Shown: one piece after another, positions 45,501 to 60,500 of the stretch
How positions within the stretch are numbered: the first letter of the stretch is position 1
Layout of the letters: every line of letters begins with the position of its first letter
Translations under genes and position numbers: made by a program
From: Ornithodoros turicata
Taxonomy: Eukaryota > Arthropoda > Arachnida > Ixodida > Argasidae
Direction of reading: 5' to 3'
DNA: 64,000 nucleotides
NCBI RefSeq assembly: GCF_037126465.1
Contig: NC_088207.1
Location: forward strand, 20,475,049-20,539,048
The notes under the pieces: model-generated
What the model was told of the DNA's origin: nothing
Database searches by the model: none
The model's input: the letters and a program-made list of their open reading frames with translations, nothing else

Positions 45501-48500
45501 ATAGCCATAGGGTTCAATGGACCAATCCCGGCATGCACCTGGCACTTGTCCATAGCGCCCCCCCCCCCCCCCCCCCCGGAAAAATCCTAGATCCGCCCCT
45601 GTCTATTGTGAAGATGAAGGAGGGAGATTCGGGGGGATTTTGCAGGTGACCCAATTTCACTACGGTTGCACTAGTTGTGGGAAAACTGTTTTCGGGCGCC
45701 TAACATTCCATACCGACCAAAAACAGAAACAAAGTTTTGTGCCTCTAGACTGCTCCTTTAAACCTTTAAGCAGATATCTTGCATATCATTTAGTCTATTA
45801 CATGCAAGGGTCAAAAAGAAAAAGAGAATGATGCGTGCCTGCTAGTACCGTAATTTCACGCGTATAAGCCGCACTGCAGATAAGCCGCAGGACGCGTTTT
45901 TAGGAAAGCTTTGAAATATTTCTGGCAGATAAGCCGCACTCGCAGATAAGCCGCGGGCAATACGAGACGACTGATTTGTGCGACAAAGGAGACCATAGGG
46001 AAGGCCATAAACCCTGTGGCCCATACTCCGGGGTCAGCTCTAGAGTTTTACCAAGATCGGATTGTGCACTTGTTGGGCGTTTTTTCATTGATTGATGGGT
46101 CAGTGATCTTCCAGAAGACGTGAATCACTGTCACCACCTTCCTTAAAGCTGCTTGGGGGAATGCACCAGGAAGATTAATCTGCTCGAATGTGGACCCATC
46201 CAAGTTACGCACTGTTTGTGCATCAGCAGGGCAGTGCTATTCCAGGGACACTGTCGGCCCTTTCATTAAAACGGGCGTATGGGGAAAATACCAGGAAAAA
46301 ATAGTCATCAGATGAGCCGCACTGGTGGATGAGCCGCAGAGCGCCCGTGGGAAAAAAAAATTGCGCATAAGCTGCGGCTAATACGCGTGAAATTACGGTA
46401 ATTGAAGCACTGAAAACATTACTATAGCCACGAGTGCCTTTCATTTTCCAGGCTAAATATAGTGCCACTGCGAGACCTACCCGAAGATTACATTGCTGGT
46501 GAGGGGGACGATACTGGTGAGCCTCCTGTATTGTCGTGCTTGCTTTCTCTCTCTCTCTCTTCCTCTCTCTTTCTCTGTACACTCATCTTCATTTCTCCCT
46601 CAGATACGGAGTCATCTTCCTCGTATTACGAAAATAATACTACTGAGGATAGCTCTCAAGTGTCGGCGAGCCAGACCAGCGAAGACAACGGCCATGTTGC
46701 AGAAAGTCATGACACTTGTGAGTACTGACGGAAGCGAGTTCTCGCACGCAAATTGGGTCTTCTGCATACTGTACAAGTGCTAAATATTGCGGTCGTAATA
46801 ATTCGTGAATTCGGACGGTGGCACATTTTGGGAATACTTTGCCGTAGATTGATCCTGCACTGTGGAGTTCTTAGGGGTGTCAATTACTTCGCTGGACTTT
46901 AATTTCGCAGAAAAATAGCTTTCGTGAAATTCACAAAAATTAAGTCCTTGAGAAAATTGCTACTTATACAGTAATCGTGCTGCCATGGCAAGTGCATGTT
47001 GTAAAAATATGTGAACTTGTATAAGATATAGTAAAACAAAGATTTTTTATTCTCAGGGTCCGTTAGTTCATGCAAAATGCATATTTATTGAGTGCACTCT
47101 TATCGATATGTGTAAGTAGTAAGATATGTGAGGCCCTCGGTTTTCTGCTGTGGCGGATTCAAAATTCGGCGGCACCGACTTGCAAATTCCACGATTTTCC
47201 ACTGCGAGCAGACAACGGCTGAAACTGGAAACTCTTTATTTTCTTCAATAATGTGACAACAAAACATATTTTATAAAATTACAGATTCAAAGCACTGTTG
47301 TGGCTCAGCATTACATACATGCTATCTTGTGTTCTCCTCTGATGCGGTCTGTTGTCTGCAGTCATTTTATACCTGCTGAAAGATCTTTCAGCATCTACAC
47401 GGTTTATAGGGTCATTCCAGCTCAAACGTCCCAATGGCGTGGTTCGACCATCGCAGATTTTCGTGAAAAAAATATATGTCCTTCTCACACAAAACGTCCA
47501 TACGTGCGGATCCCGAAAGAAATATTTCACACAGAAGGTAGTATGTATGTTCTGTGTGTTCAAACATACGTTCGAAAATACGTTCGAAAGTACGTTCAAA
47601 CTGCCAATAAGGCATGTGCGTTGTTTTCACTTGTACAGTGCAACTCGCGTATAACGATATTGACGGTAATCGCGAATTCCATCGTTATACGGGGTACATC
47701 GTTAAAAAAGGGCTGACCTAAAAGCGCGTCCCGGAAAAGTCGCGCGCCACCCCGCGTGTAGCCAAAGAAAATGAAACAGATGCTAAAAAAATATGCGAAG
47801 CTGTGTGACATCGCAGTGGCTTGGGAAAACAGCGATCAGAACTCGTGGAGGGAACCAGACCACATAGCAGGACAACTTCTGGCAACACTATCACGTCACC
47901 ATTCCGCAAGTCGGCTTCACCTAACGCCTGTGTGCTGTAGGAGAAGCTCGCTTTAGAACACTGTCGCGCAACTCGCGGGTGGAAAGCTCGTGCTAGGCCT
48001 TTTGAATCATCTCGCAAATTTGAGCAGCATTGGCCAAATACAGAGACATAAAAGCGTTACCACCTACCTCTTTCACTGACAGTATTGGAAAATGAACAGC
48101 CGCTGTCTATTTTCTTGCCGCAATTTTTATTTTGGTTTAATTCTGTTGATGTGAATTTCGGATGATACGAATTTTTTCCGCTACCCCGTGAGATTCGTAG
48201 CATCGAGACTTTACTGTATCTTATCTCAGCGAAAATCGCCGCGTGGTTACGCGCACGGGACAGCGTCCAACATCGTTATACGAATACTCGGAACCGCGGT
48301 CTCCATCGCTATACGCGGGTCGTTTCCCCATAGAACCAATGTATATTTTGACGGTAAAATCATGAACCATCGTTTTACGAGGGATATCTGTATACGCGAT
48401 ATCGCTATCCGCGGGTTTTACTGTAGATCTTTTTCGGGCAATTTGGGTACATATACAGTTCCAAGGCATGTAAAAGCTTCCGGAACAAAACTCCTGGTAT

Positions 48501-51500
48501 CATGATATTTCTGCATATTTAGATGTTTTGTGCCACATACGTATTTGCACGGATATTTCAATGCATATTTTGAAAGATTTTTGTGCATAAAGTCTCGGGG
48601 GGGCCCCAATGATAATTTTCAGTTTGATGTTCTCTCATATGTTCTGTGTATTGTCAGCTGTACATATATACAGTAAAACTGTGCTAACTTGACCCCCACT
48701 AATTCGGATAATTCGGACTAGCCATGCATCTATAATAGTCTATGGCAAAAAAAGTTGTTAATTTAGAAGCAGCTGGGTGCACACCGAATAATTCATACAG
48801 TCACGTAGGAAGGAAGTGCATCAGCGCAAACAGTGGCCATGAAGAACGATCAGAAAAATGACAACAGATGAAGCCACTCTACAACTAAAAATAGTGGGCG
48901 CAGTACGCTATGGTTACCATAGGGGTGTGCGAATATTCAAGTTCTCGAATTTGAATCGAATATCAAACGCTAGAACTACATATTCGATTCACGAATCGAC
49001 TGTCCAATATTTTTGGCGAATATTCGACACCTCCCCAAAAGTGTGCTTCTCCTGATGCTTCCATGCATCAGGTTCCATAGCCACGGGCTACAAATTGCGA
49101 GCTTTTAAGTGCGAAAGCCACATATTGTAAAATTTGCACGAATGTGTAGTATTCGACTTGATATTCAATATTGTTTCTCCCATTCGATTCGATATTTGGA
49201 TCGACTTAAAATATTTGACAATGGATGAGATGAAAATGGAAATAAGTCCTGAAGGATGTCCTCCCTAGACCAGAAGTAATGGAGAAATAGGACGTCAAGA
49301 GCAGTACATTGGCAACATATGTAAGGAACGAGACACAGATCCTCGAGGCCGTCGAAGGTGAGAGGTTCCGAGGCAAACGAAAGCGCCTTTGGATGGCTGC
49401 GTACCTGCAATTGGGGGTATGCATCACTGGGACGAGGTTGCTTGAGCGCTGTCGAGTATTTGACAGCAGTAATGACACTTGCTGCAACAGCACAGTTCTG
49501 CTCTCGAAAGCATACACCTCTTCCTTTTCAAAGTAGAGGTACCTTGCGTAACAGCAAGTACACCTTGTATTTTGTTGTCCTTTCGATATTTCAACATTCA
49601 GGTAATTCGAACACCTTCGTGTATCATGTGCGATCCGAATTTACGAGGATTAACGAATATACAGTATAACAAGGTTTTACTGTATATCCTTGATTCATAG
49701 TGTTTCTCTTATCTCTTTTCTTTTTGGAGGAATAACAAGCTGACTATCCTATGGCTAATTCCCTCTCTTATAATAAACATATTCCACCCCCGGACTAACA
49801 CAGGTCAACCTCTTATTTTTCAAAGCAATTTTGTAAGTTTAATTTATGAAGTGATGAGACACTAGTATTTAGCAAAAATATTGTGCAGTGCCACCTGTGA
49901 TCATCTGCTTGATGACTTAAAGGAGCAGTGAACAGACTGCCGAACATTTTCGAGATATTACCCTCATTAAAGAACAAAGCTCACAACATGCAAATGTGCA
50001 ACTTCCTTATCTCTATCGACTGTAACTGCCGAGAGACAATGCTGTTCATAAAGCATAACTCGTGTGACTCTGCCTCCTTCCCTGAATCGCTTGACTACAT
50101 CACAAGGCTCCAGCGGACTGCCACTCGACGTCACTGTACACTGACACGTCCAGGAACTGGAGCTTGGTGACATTTCGCATTCCTCGCCAATGAGGAAGCT
50201 CCATTGTGAAAAGTTGGGGCATGCATAGCATACTGGTTGTAGTAACACTGCGGTGACCCCACCATATGCATGCCGTACGTTTGACGGGATGCATTTTATG
50301 TTTAACGGGAAGCATCAGTACGACGGAGTGCTGTAAATATTTTCAGTCGGTTTGCAGCCGTTCGTTTTAGCGCAGCTTTGTAGCGCAAGTAACTTTTGAA
50401 AAATTATCACTGTTGGCAACATAGCATGTACAAATACCTGTCTCATTCCCCATCAAGAAGGGTTTTGGATGATTTTAAATGTCATCTCCTTGCTCTTCTA
50501 ATGCATGACCTGGCACCTCATTCTCTTCCCAGTGAACAACAAGAGGGTTGTCGTGTCGCACATCCGGGATCCTTGTCACTTTTACGTTCAACTCTGCCAC
50601 ATGGTTTCCAAACTTCGCAAAATGCAGAAGGACATCAATGACTACTGCGTCAGTCCTGGCTCAAAGCTGAGCTCCTATGAAGATGCTATACAAGTTGGTA
50701 AGTGTCACAGGTCATAAAAAGGCGGTGGGTGACTTCAAAAATGAAATAAGTCCTTGTTTGTTCTGGAGTGGATGGTCAGTAAAAGGAGGGGACTAAAACT
50801 TATTTATTTGCTCTGCATCAGGCTGGCGATTTTAGACAACCGTGTCCCAAACAGTTCATGGCAGTGCACCCTGGTAGCAGTATGATAAAGTATCGATGTT
50901 ACAGTGAAACCCGCTTATAACGACACTGACAGTAATCGCGAATTCCATCGTTATACGGGATACATCGTTAAACGAGGGATGACGTAAATAGCGCGTCCCC
51001 GAAAAGTCGCGTGTCATCCCGCGTGTAGCAAAAGAAAAAGAAAGATGCTAAAAAAAAAACGCGAACCGGTGTGACATCGCACTGGCTTGGGAAAGCAGCG
51101 ATCAGAACTCGTGGGAACCAGGGAACATAGCAGGACAACTTCTGGCAACACTACACGTCACCATTCCGCAAGTCGGCTTCACCTAACGCCTGTGTGCTTT
51201 AGGTGAAGCTCGCTTTAGAACACTGTCGCGCAACTCGCGGGTGGAAAGCATGTGCTAGGCCTTTTGAATCATCTCGCGAATTTGAGCAGCATTGGCCAAA
51301 TACGGAGACAAAAAAGCGTTACCACCTACCTCTTTTACTGACAGTATTGGAAAATGAACAGTCGCTGTCTATTTTCTTGCCTCAATTTTTATTTTGGTTT
51401 ATTTTGGTTTAATTTGGTTTGGTTTGATTTGATGTGAATTTCGGATTATACGAATTTTTTCCGCTACCCCATGATATTCGTATCATCGAGATTCTACTGT

Positions 51501-54500
51501 ATCTTATCGCGGCAATTTTCGCCGCGAGTTTACGCGCAAGGCACAGCGCCCAACATCGTTATACGAGTACTCGGAACCGCGGTCTCCATCGCTATACGCG
51601 GGTCGTTTCCCCATAGAAACAATGTATATTTTGACGGTAAAATCATGAACAATCGTTTTACGAGGGATATCGTTATACGCGATATCGCTATCCGCGGGTT
51701 TTACTGTATACTGAGTATCAATATTAATGTCTCCTGGTTGTTACTCTTCTCCAATAACAATAATAAACTCGACAGAACAAACCCTTCTCCTCTTTTTACA
51801 AATCTGTGCGAATCTCGTCGAATGGTTCATTTTGAAATTTTATTGACACGGCTCGCATTTCACAACACTGATATCAATATCCATTAATACTGGTCTCTGT
51901 TTTGCCCTGTAGGGAGCATATATTTGGCCCAGTTTGGCATGGACAACAATTGGTACCGCTGCAGAGTTCTGCGCACTCAGCCCAGCACGGTAGACATTGT
52001 AGATGCGACATCTCTACAGCAAGGAAAAAATCTGGTGGAAGTATTCTACTACGATTATGGCAATTCCGAGGCGATCCCTCCTACACGGTGAGCAGGTAGC
52101 ATTACTGCGTTACCGAATGGTATGGTCCCGATTGTGGGACCCCTGTGGGGTTTGTAGCAAGTTCTTGCGCACCTGCGGGGCTTAAAGTCTATTACTATTG
52201 TTAGCAGATACCGTAATTATTGCAGATATGTGGATATTTGGCTCATACGGTTCAATCTGATTTGTCAACAAACATTTGTCACTTTTTACAATGATTTCTA
52301 GTTTCACATACTCATGTGCTTGTCGCTTGTGTTTGAAAGGGGTTAACGTTTCAGCAGAAGAGAGTTGGGAAACTCAAAACCTTTCAGTACGGGCCATTAC
52401 TGGTATGCATGCACAAGTCCAGTTCATCAAATAGCTTGTTTCCAAACAGCAAAACTTATGTATGTGTCTTGCAGGTTGCTTCTGCCTTTAAAAAAGGCTT
52501 GAACAGGAAAATGGCACCTTGCTCCCCATGCCTTGTCTTCATTGTGTTCTGGAAATGTCTTTCTTTCCAAAAGCCACCATCTTAAAAAAAAATTGGCATT
52601 TTCTCTTGTCCCGCTGAATTTCAGTAAATGTAATTGTGGAAAACCAGAAACCCTAGTTACACCCAATGTGTTGTTATAACTGATAGGGTTAATCATTATT
52701 CACTCCGTTTGTATATTTGTAAGCTTCATGTACCAAGTTGCACATTTTTTGACACAGGCTGAGGCTCATGCAGCCGGAGTTCAAGGCCCTCCCACCCATG
52801 GCTATAAAGTGTTCACTTTACAACCTGGTTCCCTCTCAGGGGGTAAGCATACCGCTGTCATCTTGTAACTGGCCTATATTTATAAAACATTGTTTTATAG
52901 GAGAGGACATGGCGGAAGAGTGCCATAGGGATGTTTGCAAGGCTCACAGTTAACAAGAATCTCATTCTCAAGGTAACATCACCCATTAACACGCCCATCC
53001 TTCTTTCTTTCGCTGGGGATCTCATTATATGAAAATGGAACGCTGTAGTGTAAAGCAAAACAGTAAATGTGTAGCAAAAAGCAATTAATTATACAATGAA
53101 TTAAGGGTTGACTACTATATTTTCTCGAATCTAAGGCGACCCCCGAGTTCAGGGTACATAAATTTGGAAAAAAAAAGTGAACAGGTATGTATTGGGAGGC
53201 AGTATAGCAGTTGGAATCAATGCACCATTTATTCATTGTCTCTTTCTTAGCTACTGTTTTCTTTGTCGTTGTCTGCCCACAGCTCATTTGCCCTCTGTTC
53301 CATCCAAAGTAGGGCTGTGCGAATGGTGATTTTTGGGTTCGAATCGAATACGAATCGAATAGTAGCGAATCGAATAATGTCGAATACCACACAAAAATGT
53401 GTGCTTATTGCTGAATAGTAAGCAAAAGCTTGCATTGAAACCTGGTGCTCAGTTGTAGTTTGTGAGACTGACTGCGAACTACATACACATATTTCATTGA
53501 TGAAATGCCAATATTTGCTAAAATATTTCTCAAAAGTGACAATTTTCAGTGATCCCTCAAATCGCACTTTTAAACCATGCCTGCAACCCCGCGGCACTGG
53601 CGGAAGTGTAAACTAGGCTTCGCCTGATGCTCGGAGACATGAGGCGAAGCCAACTTGCAGGATATTGTCAAATCCGCACGCGCAAAACTGTAAGGTAAGC
53701 TTCACCTAACACTCAGAAGTATGAGGTGAAGCAACCTTGCAGGATATATTTGAGGCGTAGAATTGTAAAGTAGGCTTCGCCAAACGCTCAGAGGCGTGAG
53801 TTGAAGCCAGCTTGTGGAATTTCGAATATATTCGAGTATTCGATGAAATGTTATTCGGTTCGAATACGAATAGCGCGGTACCGTTATTCGGTTCGAATCG
53901 GTACGAATATCGAATATTTCGAATATTCGCACACCCCTAGTCCAAAGTGTTAGACAAACCTCATTTCTTAACAACGTGCACGACAATGTCGTCAGGCACA
54001 TTGCACCAAGCGTCCAAAATTCACTGCTCTCGCACAATTCGTGATCTCTCCCTGTTGTTTTAGCCACCTTGTAACATTTGCCGCCACTACATTGTTTCTG
54101 TATTCACGAAAGTGTTAGCTTTTCGTCGAAACACAGGAGACCAACGTCATGACAGTGAATGAACGCCGTGATGGCCGTTATGCCATCCCCAATGTGGGCG
54201 TATTGCCGTACTTGCATCACGCTGACACCGCAACACGTGATATCGGTTGCGCTGCACTATTGGCTGATCCTGCCACCTGCTCCTGCCTCTCCCTTGACCT
54301 CGTTGTGGGCGCATATTCGAATCTAAGACGACCCCCCGACTTTGATACACTGGATTTTGGAGAAAAAAAACGTAGCCATATATTCGAGAAAACGTTGTAT
54401 ATCGTTCAGTTACTACAACAAATACTAAAACGATTAATGGCCAAGACGAACACAAATGAAACAATTTGAGAGCATGAGCTCCAGGTCAGCATGTCATGTC

Positions 54501-57500
54501 ATGCACTCATGCTGGGATGTTGTAGTATATGTGAACGTTGTGCAAAAAAACATGTACACTAATGAAAAATGCATAGTAAGCAACTTTATCTTGCCTAATT
54601 TTTAGCTCCTATGCAAAAATTTTGCAAAACGAATATGCTAGTATAAAAAAAACGCCTATTATACAATAAAACCTGCTGGGTGATCCAAAGCATGTTAGTT
54701 TACCTGGAACATGGTGAAGGAGTGCAAAGATGACACAAATGGACTCACAGTGCCTTCTTCACATTTGTTCATCATTTTCCAAATAAAACCAGTATTCAGC
54801 TATGCTAACAGTTATTGCAAAATCAATCTTTTTACGATTGATATTGTGTTCGGTGGGCCGAGCTACATCGCATGATGCTCCTGCGGGATGTGTGTTCCTT
54901 CATGGGAAAAGCAGATGTTATGAAAGGCAATATGAAAATCAATATTTAATTATTTATTGAAAGCAACTTGTTATTATAAACGGCTTCTTGCTGTTTGTGA
55001 GATTGATAACATTGTACTGAACAGCATCAAGCGGTGCGTGGTACTTTGCATAAATGGCGGCAACAGTTTCCAGAAGGTAGCTGCCGAAAGTCCCATAATC
55101 CTCCAGCGAGTATGTTAGTTTTTTATCACTTTTTATCACTTTTATCCACAGCAAGAGGTACTCCTCTGTGGGTTTTCATTTTAACTTTTTTTTTTTTACT
55201 TAATTTTTAATTTTTTTTTTTTTAGTCCTACATTGGGGAATTTTAACCTGTAACTATGCTGGGATGGTGCTTGCAGGAGGTGGAACGGCTGCCAGAGACC
55301 CTCTTTGTGGACCTCATGGACGCAGATTATGATGACTGGACTTCTGTATCGGATGCTCTTGTTTTTTCGGAAATGGCGTCCTACCACCTTCCAGACAATA
55401 GGAGACAAAGTAAGCGTCCTTGAACTGAAGAAACCCTGTATTCCTACTAGGAAGCGGGCAGAACAGTAATGGAAGATTATAGAGAAAACGTATAATTGAA
55501 TTATAATTTTAAAAAAAACTACGCCACTTAGAATCATGCGGTCAACGGCATTTGTTCTTACTAAGTTTTTGCCACATATTGATGTGATGTCATGTAACGT
55601 AAGTGTAATTATGTAAATTTTTGCAAACTGAACTCGGAAATTTGCCAAGTAAAAATCACTTTTTTACTCCACCAGTGTGAAGGGTGTGCCGAACTTACTC
55701 AAATTAATGATAATTGACAGGGATATTGACGGGCTACCCCATCGGAAAAACTAACCGAACATCATGCTCTACGGAGCTCCCAGAGGTTAACATGCGACAA
55801 ATTTTTCAGAGCAATCGTTGTCAGTCGGACAAAGGAACGTTTGAAACCCAGCCCACACCGGCATCGTAGAAAGAGATAACACAGAGGCATGGCTTATCAC
55901 ATCCGACTTCCACTGGGTTCATGCTTCATCTCTCCCAATATTGGGAACTGTCGCTTTTTCTACTGTCACTTTGGGGGCTGGGTTTGCGACCTCCTTTCGT
56001 CAGACTGTCAGCGATTGCGTTCAAAAAGTCGTCGCACGTTATGCTTGGGTGCTCCGAAGAGCATGACGTTTGGCTATTTTTTCTGATGGGATAGCTCCTG
56101 AATATCATTGTCAGTTATCACGAATTTGAGCAAATTCGGCACGCTCTTCATATCGGTGTGGTAGTGAAGTGACCTTTACTTGGCAAATTTCTGAGTTGAG
56201 TTCGCAAATATTTACAAAATCAAGGTTTAGTTACATGACCTTCACATCAGGAGGTGGCAAACACCTAGTAAGAATAAATGTCGTTGACCGCATGATTCTA
56301 CATGGCATAGTTTTTTATTATAATTCAAGGACACATTTTCTGGGACACCCTGTATATTATGTGGTTAGTGGACAGAGTTTTCCCACAGTGCACGGAATAT
56401 ATGCGAGATGTGACACGAGTTTCAACCTGTGGCATGCACTAAACTAACTCTGACGTTGCGCCCCTGGTACTTGTGGCTCTGCAGACATCACAGTTCCTCT
56501 TGTGGGTATCCAGTTCATTGAAGCTGTCTGCTACATTGCAGCCGAGGAGTAATCACCATGCCAGACTGAGCAGTTCCACATGAAACTTTGTCGAGTTTTT
56601 ATTTTTTAGTTCCAGTTATAGGCTTTCTTTTGCGAATAAATGCAGATGCACTCTACCAGTTGCCATTCAACCACAAGTTTGAGTACAAATTGGTTGGGTA
56701 GAATCGACGATTTCTCCGCACTCAAATTCCTCACTCAAAGCCTCGCAGGGAGTCGGATTAATTGTGTGTAAAATGTATGTGAGACCGGCCTGTCAGATCT
56801 TGCAGTATGCCTCACAGATTTGGGACCTGTACAGAAGACATGACATTATGATTGGGGGGTCTTGTGTTTTTCTTTTTATTTTTTTTTAGTTGGTTGGGGG
56901 GGGGGGGGTGTAAAAATAAGGCTTTATCTCAGGAGCTGTAAAAGAGGGCGATGCAGTAGTTTATCCAGACACCCGACACCCCCCCCAACACCCCCCTTTT
57001 TTTTTTTTTTTTTTGCTACACCTCCATGTTTGCAATTCTGGATAAACTGCTGGGGCAATATCAGGTGGAAAATAATAAAGAAGCTTCCCACATTTAAACA
57101 GCTATGCTGAATGTGCAATGTTTAGCGTTCTCCAGTGCCAACATTTGTAGCTCAATTGTGAGCATCTGCCAATCAGACCCAGCTTGCTACGGATCATAAT
57201 TAGAACCTGAAGTTTTTGAGAAATATTTTTTTTATAAATTCAGGTAGTAAAAACCAGGTAAATAAATGTACTCTAAATTCATGCGAATTCGGGGAGAAAT
57301 CGAGCTCTGGTTACTCAAACCAACTGTAGTGGTTTGGTACAAATGGTGATGCAACTGCATTTGCTGCCAAACAAGCGTAGTGTGCATTCCTGCAGACTTC
57401 TCATTGAGGGCAATTTGCTGGGTAAAAATCAGGTTTCACTGCAAAAAGGAAACCTTCGATTTGGGGTGCAAATTTTGGGAAGAATCAGGTTAAACCCTAA

Positions 57501-60500
57501 AGTTGCAGGCTCTAATCATAATTGGCTATGCGCCGACTGTTGTGCATGCTGAATGCCTCTCTCATATAAGATCAAAGGGAGAAGAAGCTGAGCTCCATTT
57601 CTGTTGCAGCTCGGCATTCATCTGTTCCTCGGCGCCAGTACTATCCCCCTACTGAGTTTCACGTAGGCCAGGTGCTTAGTGTGCTGGTGTCTGCGGTGAA
57701 GAGCCCTCATGAACTTTACATTCAAGAGGTGAGCACGTGTGACGGAAGGCAGGGGTTGAAGGCAAATTGCATGCTATGTATCCTCTGTATGCAATAACGA
57801 TGCAAGTTCACTTATCCTCTTTCCGGTATCTTTGCTGTAATGGCATCTAAAGACCGGTACGCATGTAGCTGCAAAAGAAATGTTTCAAACACTTAAAAGA
57901 ATGATAACAGCACATGCATTTGGAATAGACACATACATGTACGCTATAAATGTTTCATGGCATTGTTTACGTAATACGACATGCAATTGTCTTAGCATAT
58001 GTTTACTTGAAGTTCTCTGTCATTTTTTTTTTCTACTTCCCTATTTCCTTATTGCATACAGAGCTTCAGTTGAGATGAGAGTGTATTCAAGATTGTAATT
58101 ATGCAGATGCAATTTACTGAGAAAAACTCAGACACAGTTGCTTGTGCCATATACAGTCGCCGACAGATCATTTTTGTCTCGACGGGGAACTTTACTCAAC
58201 TTTATTCAGTCAAACCTCAGAGCATCAATTGCCATCATTATTCAGTTCATTGGCCTGAAAAGCTTGTGAGTGTTTTACTGATGAACGCTCTCGGTTTCCA
58301 AGAGATCACATTTGCTTGTACTTCACCAAGGGACATTTTGTCACTGTACTCCGAAGAAAGTACTTACTTCATCAGTTCCAAGTTTGACTGCCACACTGTA
58401 TCTGGCAAGCCTCCCTCGGCGTTGATCCTGCTTTTCGCTCCATCAAGCACTTGCTAAACTATCTTATCATTGGTCAGTTCAGCAAAGGGCTCAGCTGTCC
58501 ATGCAGTTGGAAGTTCTCAAATGTCACAGCAGCGGGTATTTCCAGGCCTCCGTTACACAAGTCACCAAGGATACAGCAAAACAGCTATATTGACGCTATT
58601 CTACACCAACTTTCAAAGACTTAATCACTTCAGACCAAGATCATTTTGTTATCGTGGGCCAAGATCGCTAAGCTTTATATCAGGTAGCATCAGGAGCACT
58701 CGCACTGAAAGCAAAGGAGAGATTAACAAATGGTGGCCGTGACCGTGGCAGGAAAGCAGAACTAGACAAGCACAGCTCATATCCCTCTCATATCTCATAT
58801 CTCTAGCCAGCCACAGGATGCAGTTAAAAACGAGATAGAGGATACAGGTCATATCCACAGTGACAGCGACAATTCAGAATGGTTGCTGGGTGGGCCCATG
58901 CTGAGGGCAAGCCATGTCCGAAAAATCGACGAAATGTGATGTATGGCGTTTGAAATTTTCAGGAGCTGTTATAGCTCAACTGGATAATGTATAAGTATAA
59001 CTACAGTCAACCCTCGATTTATGAACCTTCGATTTATGAATTCCCTCGTTTTATGAACATGAGCACGAGGAACCAAAATTTTTACATGCATTTTTCCCTC
59101 GTTTTATGAACCTCGATATTCGAATAATGAATGGAATTTCTGGGAACCAACTAGGACTTCCCCTGCGTTTTTTGCCCTCAATTTATGAACGGATCGTTCC
59201 GAGGTCAACAAATATCTTCAAATGAATTATTCCGTGGTGTTATGAATGACGCCGGAACGGACAAACTTATTTCCTGGAATTGCACCCTCAGTTTTTAACC
59301 CCTCGAAATCCGAACAACAAACGGGTTTTCCGGGGACGCATTAAGGACGACCAAGTGTAAAGCAGAAGGCATGGTCGAAAGCAAAATTACAATATATATT
59401 GCATTATAAACACAATCCCAACTCGCAAATACTGTTTCGTCAGCTCGATCGTACTGACTTAAAGTAATTTTCGATTTATGAATCCCTCGATTTATGAACG
59501 ATTTTTCCGGGAACTGAGGGTGTTCATAAATCGAGGGTTGACTGTATATAATTAACTGTTAAATATCGGGTGCAACCGCGTATAATGCTAAAAAGTCTGC
59601 CCGTATCCACCGATTGTTGACGAAAATTTCGCCATCTGCCATTTCTGCTGTAGTTTCTATATAATGTCTGGTTGCATTGTTGTAACAGAAAAAAAAAGCA
59701 AGGCATTTGGAGTTTCTTGCATTCTGAAAATCACACAGAAACTGCGAGCTCCAGCTCACTGTTAACCATCTGTTGTCTTGACAAGATCCCACTTCCTTCG
59801 ATGTCTCAGAACAACATGCACACCTTACATGGTCACGAGCATTAGGATTCACACACTCCTCTAATCTTGCAGTGTGGCAGCAATCTAGCCTACTTGGAAA
59901 AGATGTCGACTGATCTGCAGGTGCACTGTGAGACGAAGAAAAGTGAAGGGGAATCTATTTACTTACCTCAAGTTGGTAAGTTTTCTTGTGTGTTCCCTCA
60001 TTTGTATAAGAACATGTTTTGCGCAGTGAGAAGTCATTTACGTTGGTTGATTACAGTCGCCGTCCGATTTTTCGGACTCGGCGAGGATCGCGCAAAAGTC
60101 CGAATAATCGAGCAGTCCGAAAAAACGAATTTCGCTTCAAAATAAGCTTTACTAAGCCCTAGTAGGCTGGAAAAAATTTGTCGATGCTTTCCTTAACGTG
60201 CTTCCAGCTCTGCCTGATAACATCAGCTTCTATTTCCCGAAACGACATTTCGTCAATGCACACTGTCAGAGGCACCGCCGTCATCAAGTCCGCAAGTCGG
60301 CTTCGCCTAACGCATGCGTGCTTTAGGTGAAGCTCGCTTCACAGCGCTGTCGCGCGACTCGCGGGGGGGGGGGGGGGGGGGGAGCACGTGCTAGGCGAAG
60401 GCGCAAAGGCGCCAGGACAGACCTCTTCTACTCAGACGAATGGAAAATGAACAATCATCACTGCCTATTATTTTGCCTCAATATTTTAGTTGGTTGATTT

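Noticed and set aside
58101..58457. 118-codon plus-strand frame in an RNF17-like intron
   Set aside because: No family resemblance, no suitable splice borders, and wrong phase for the flanking exons.
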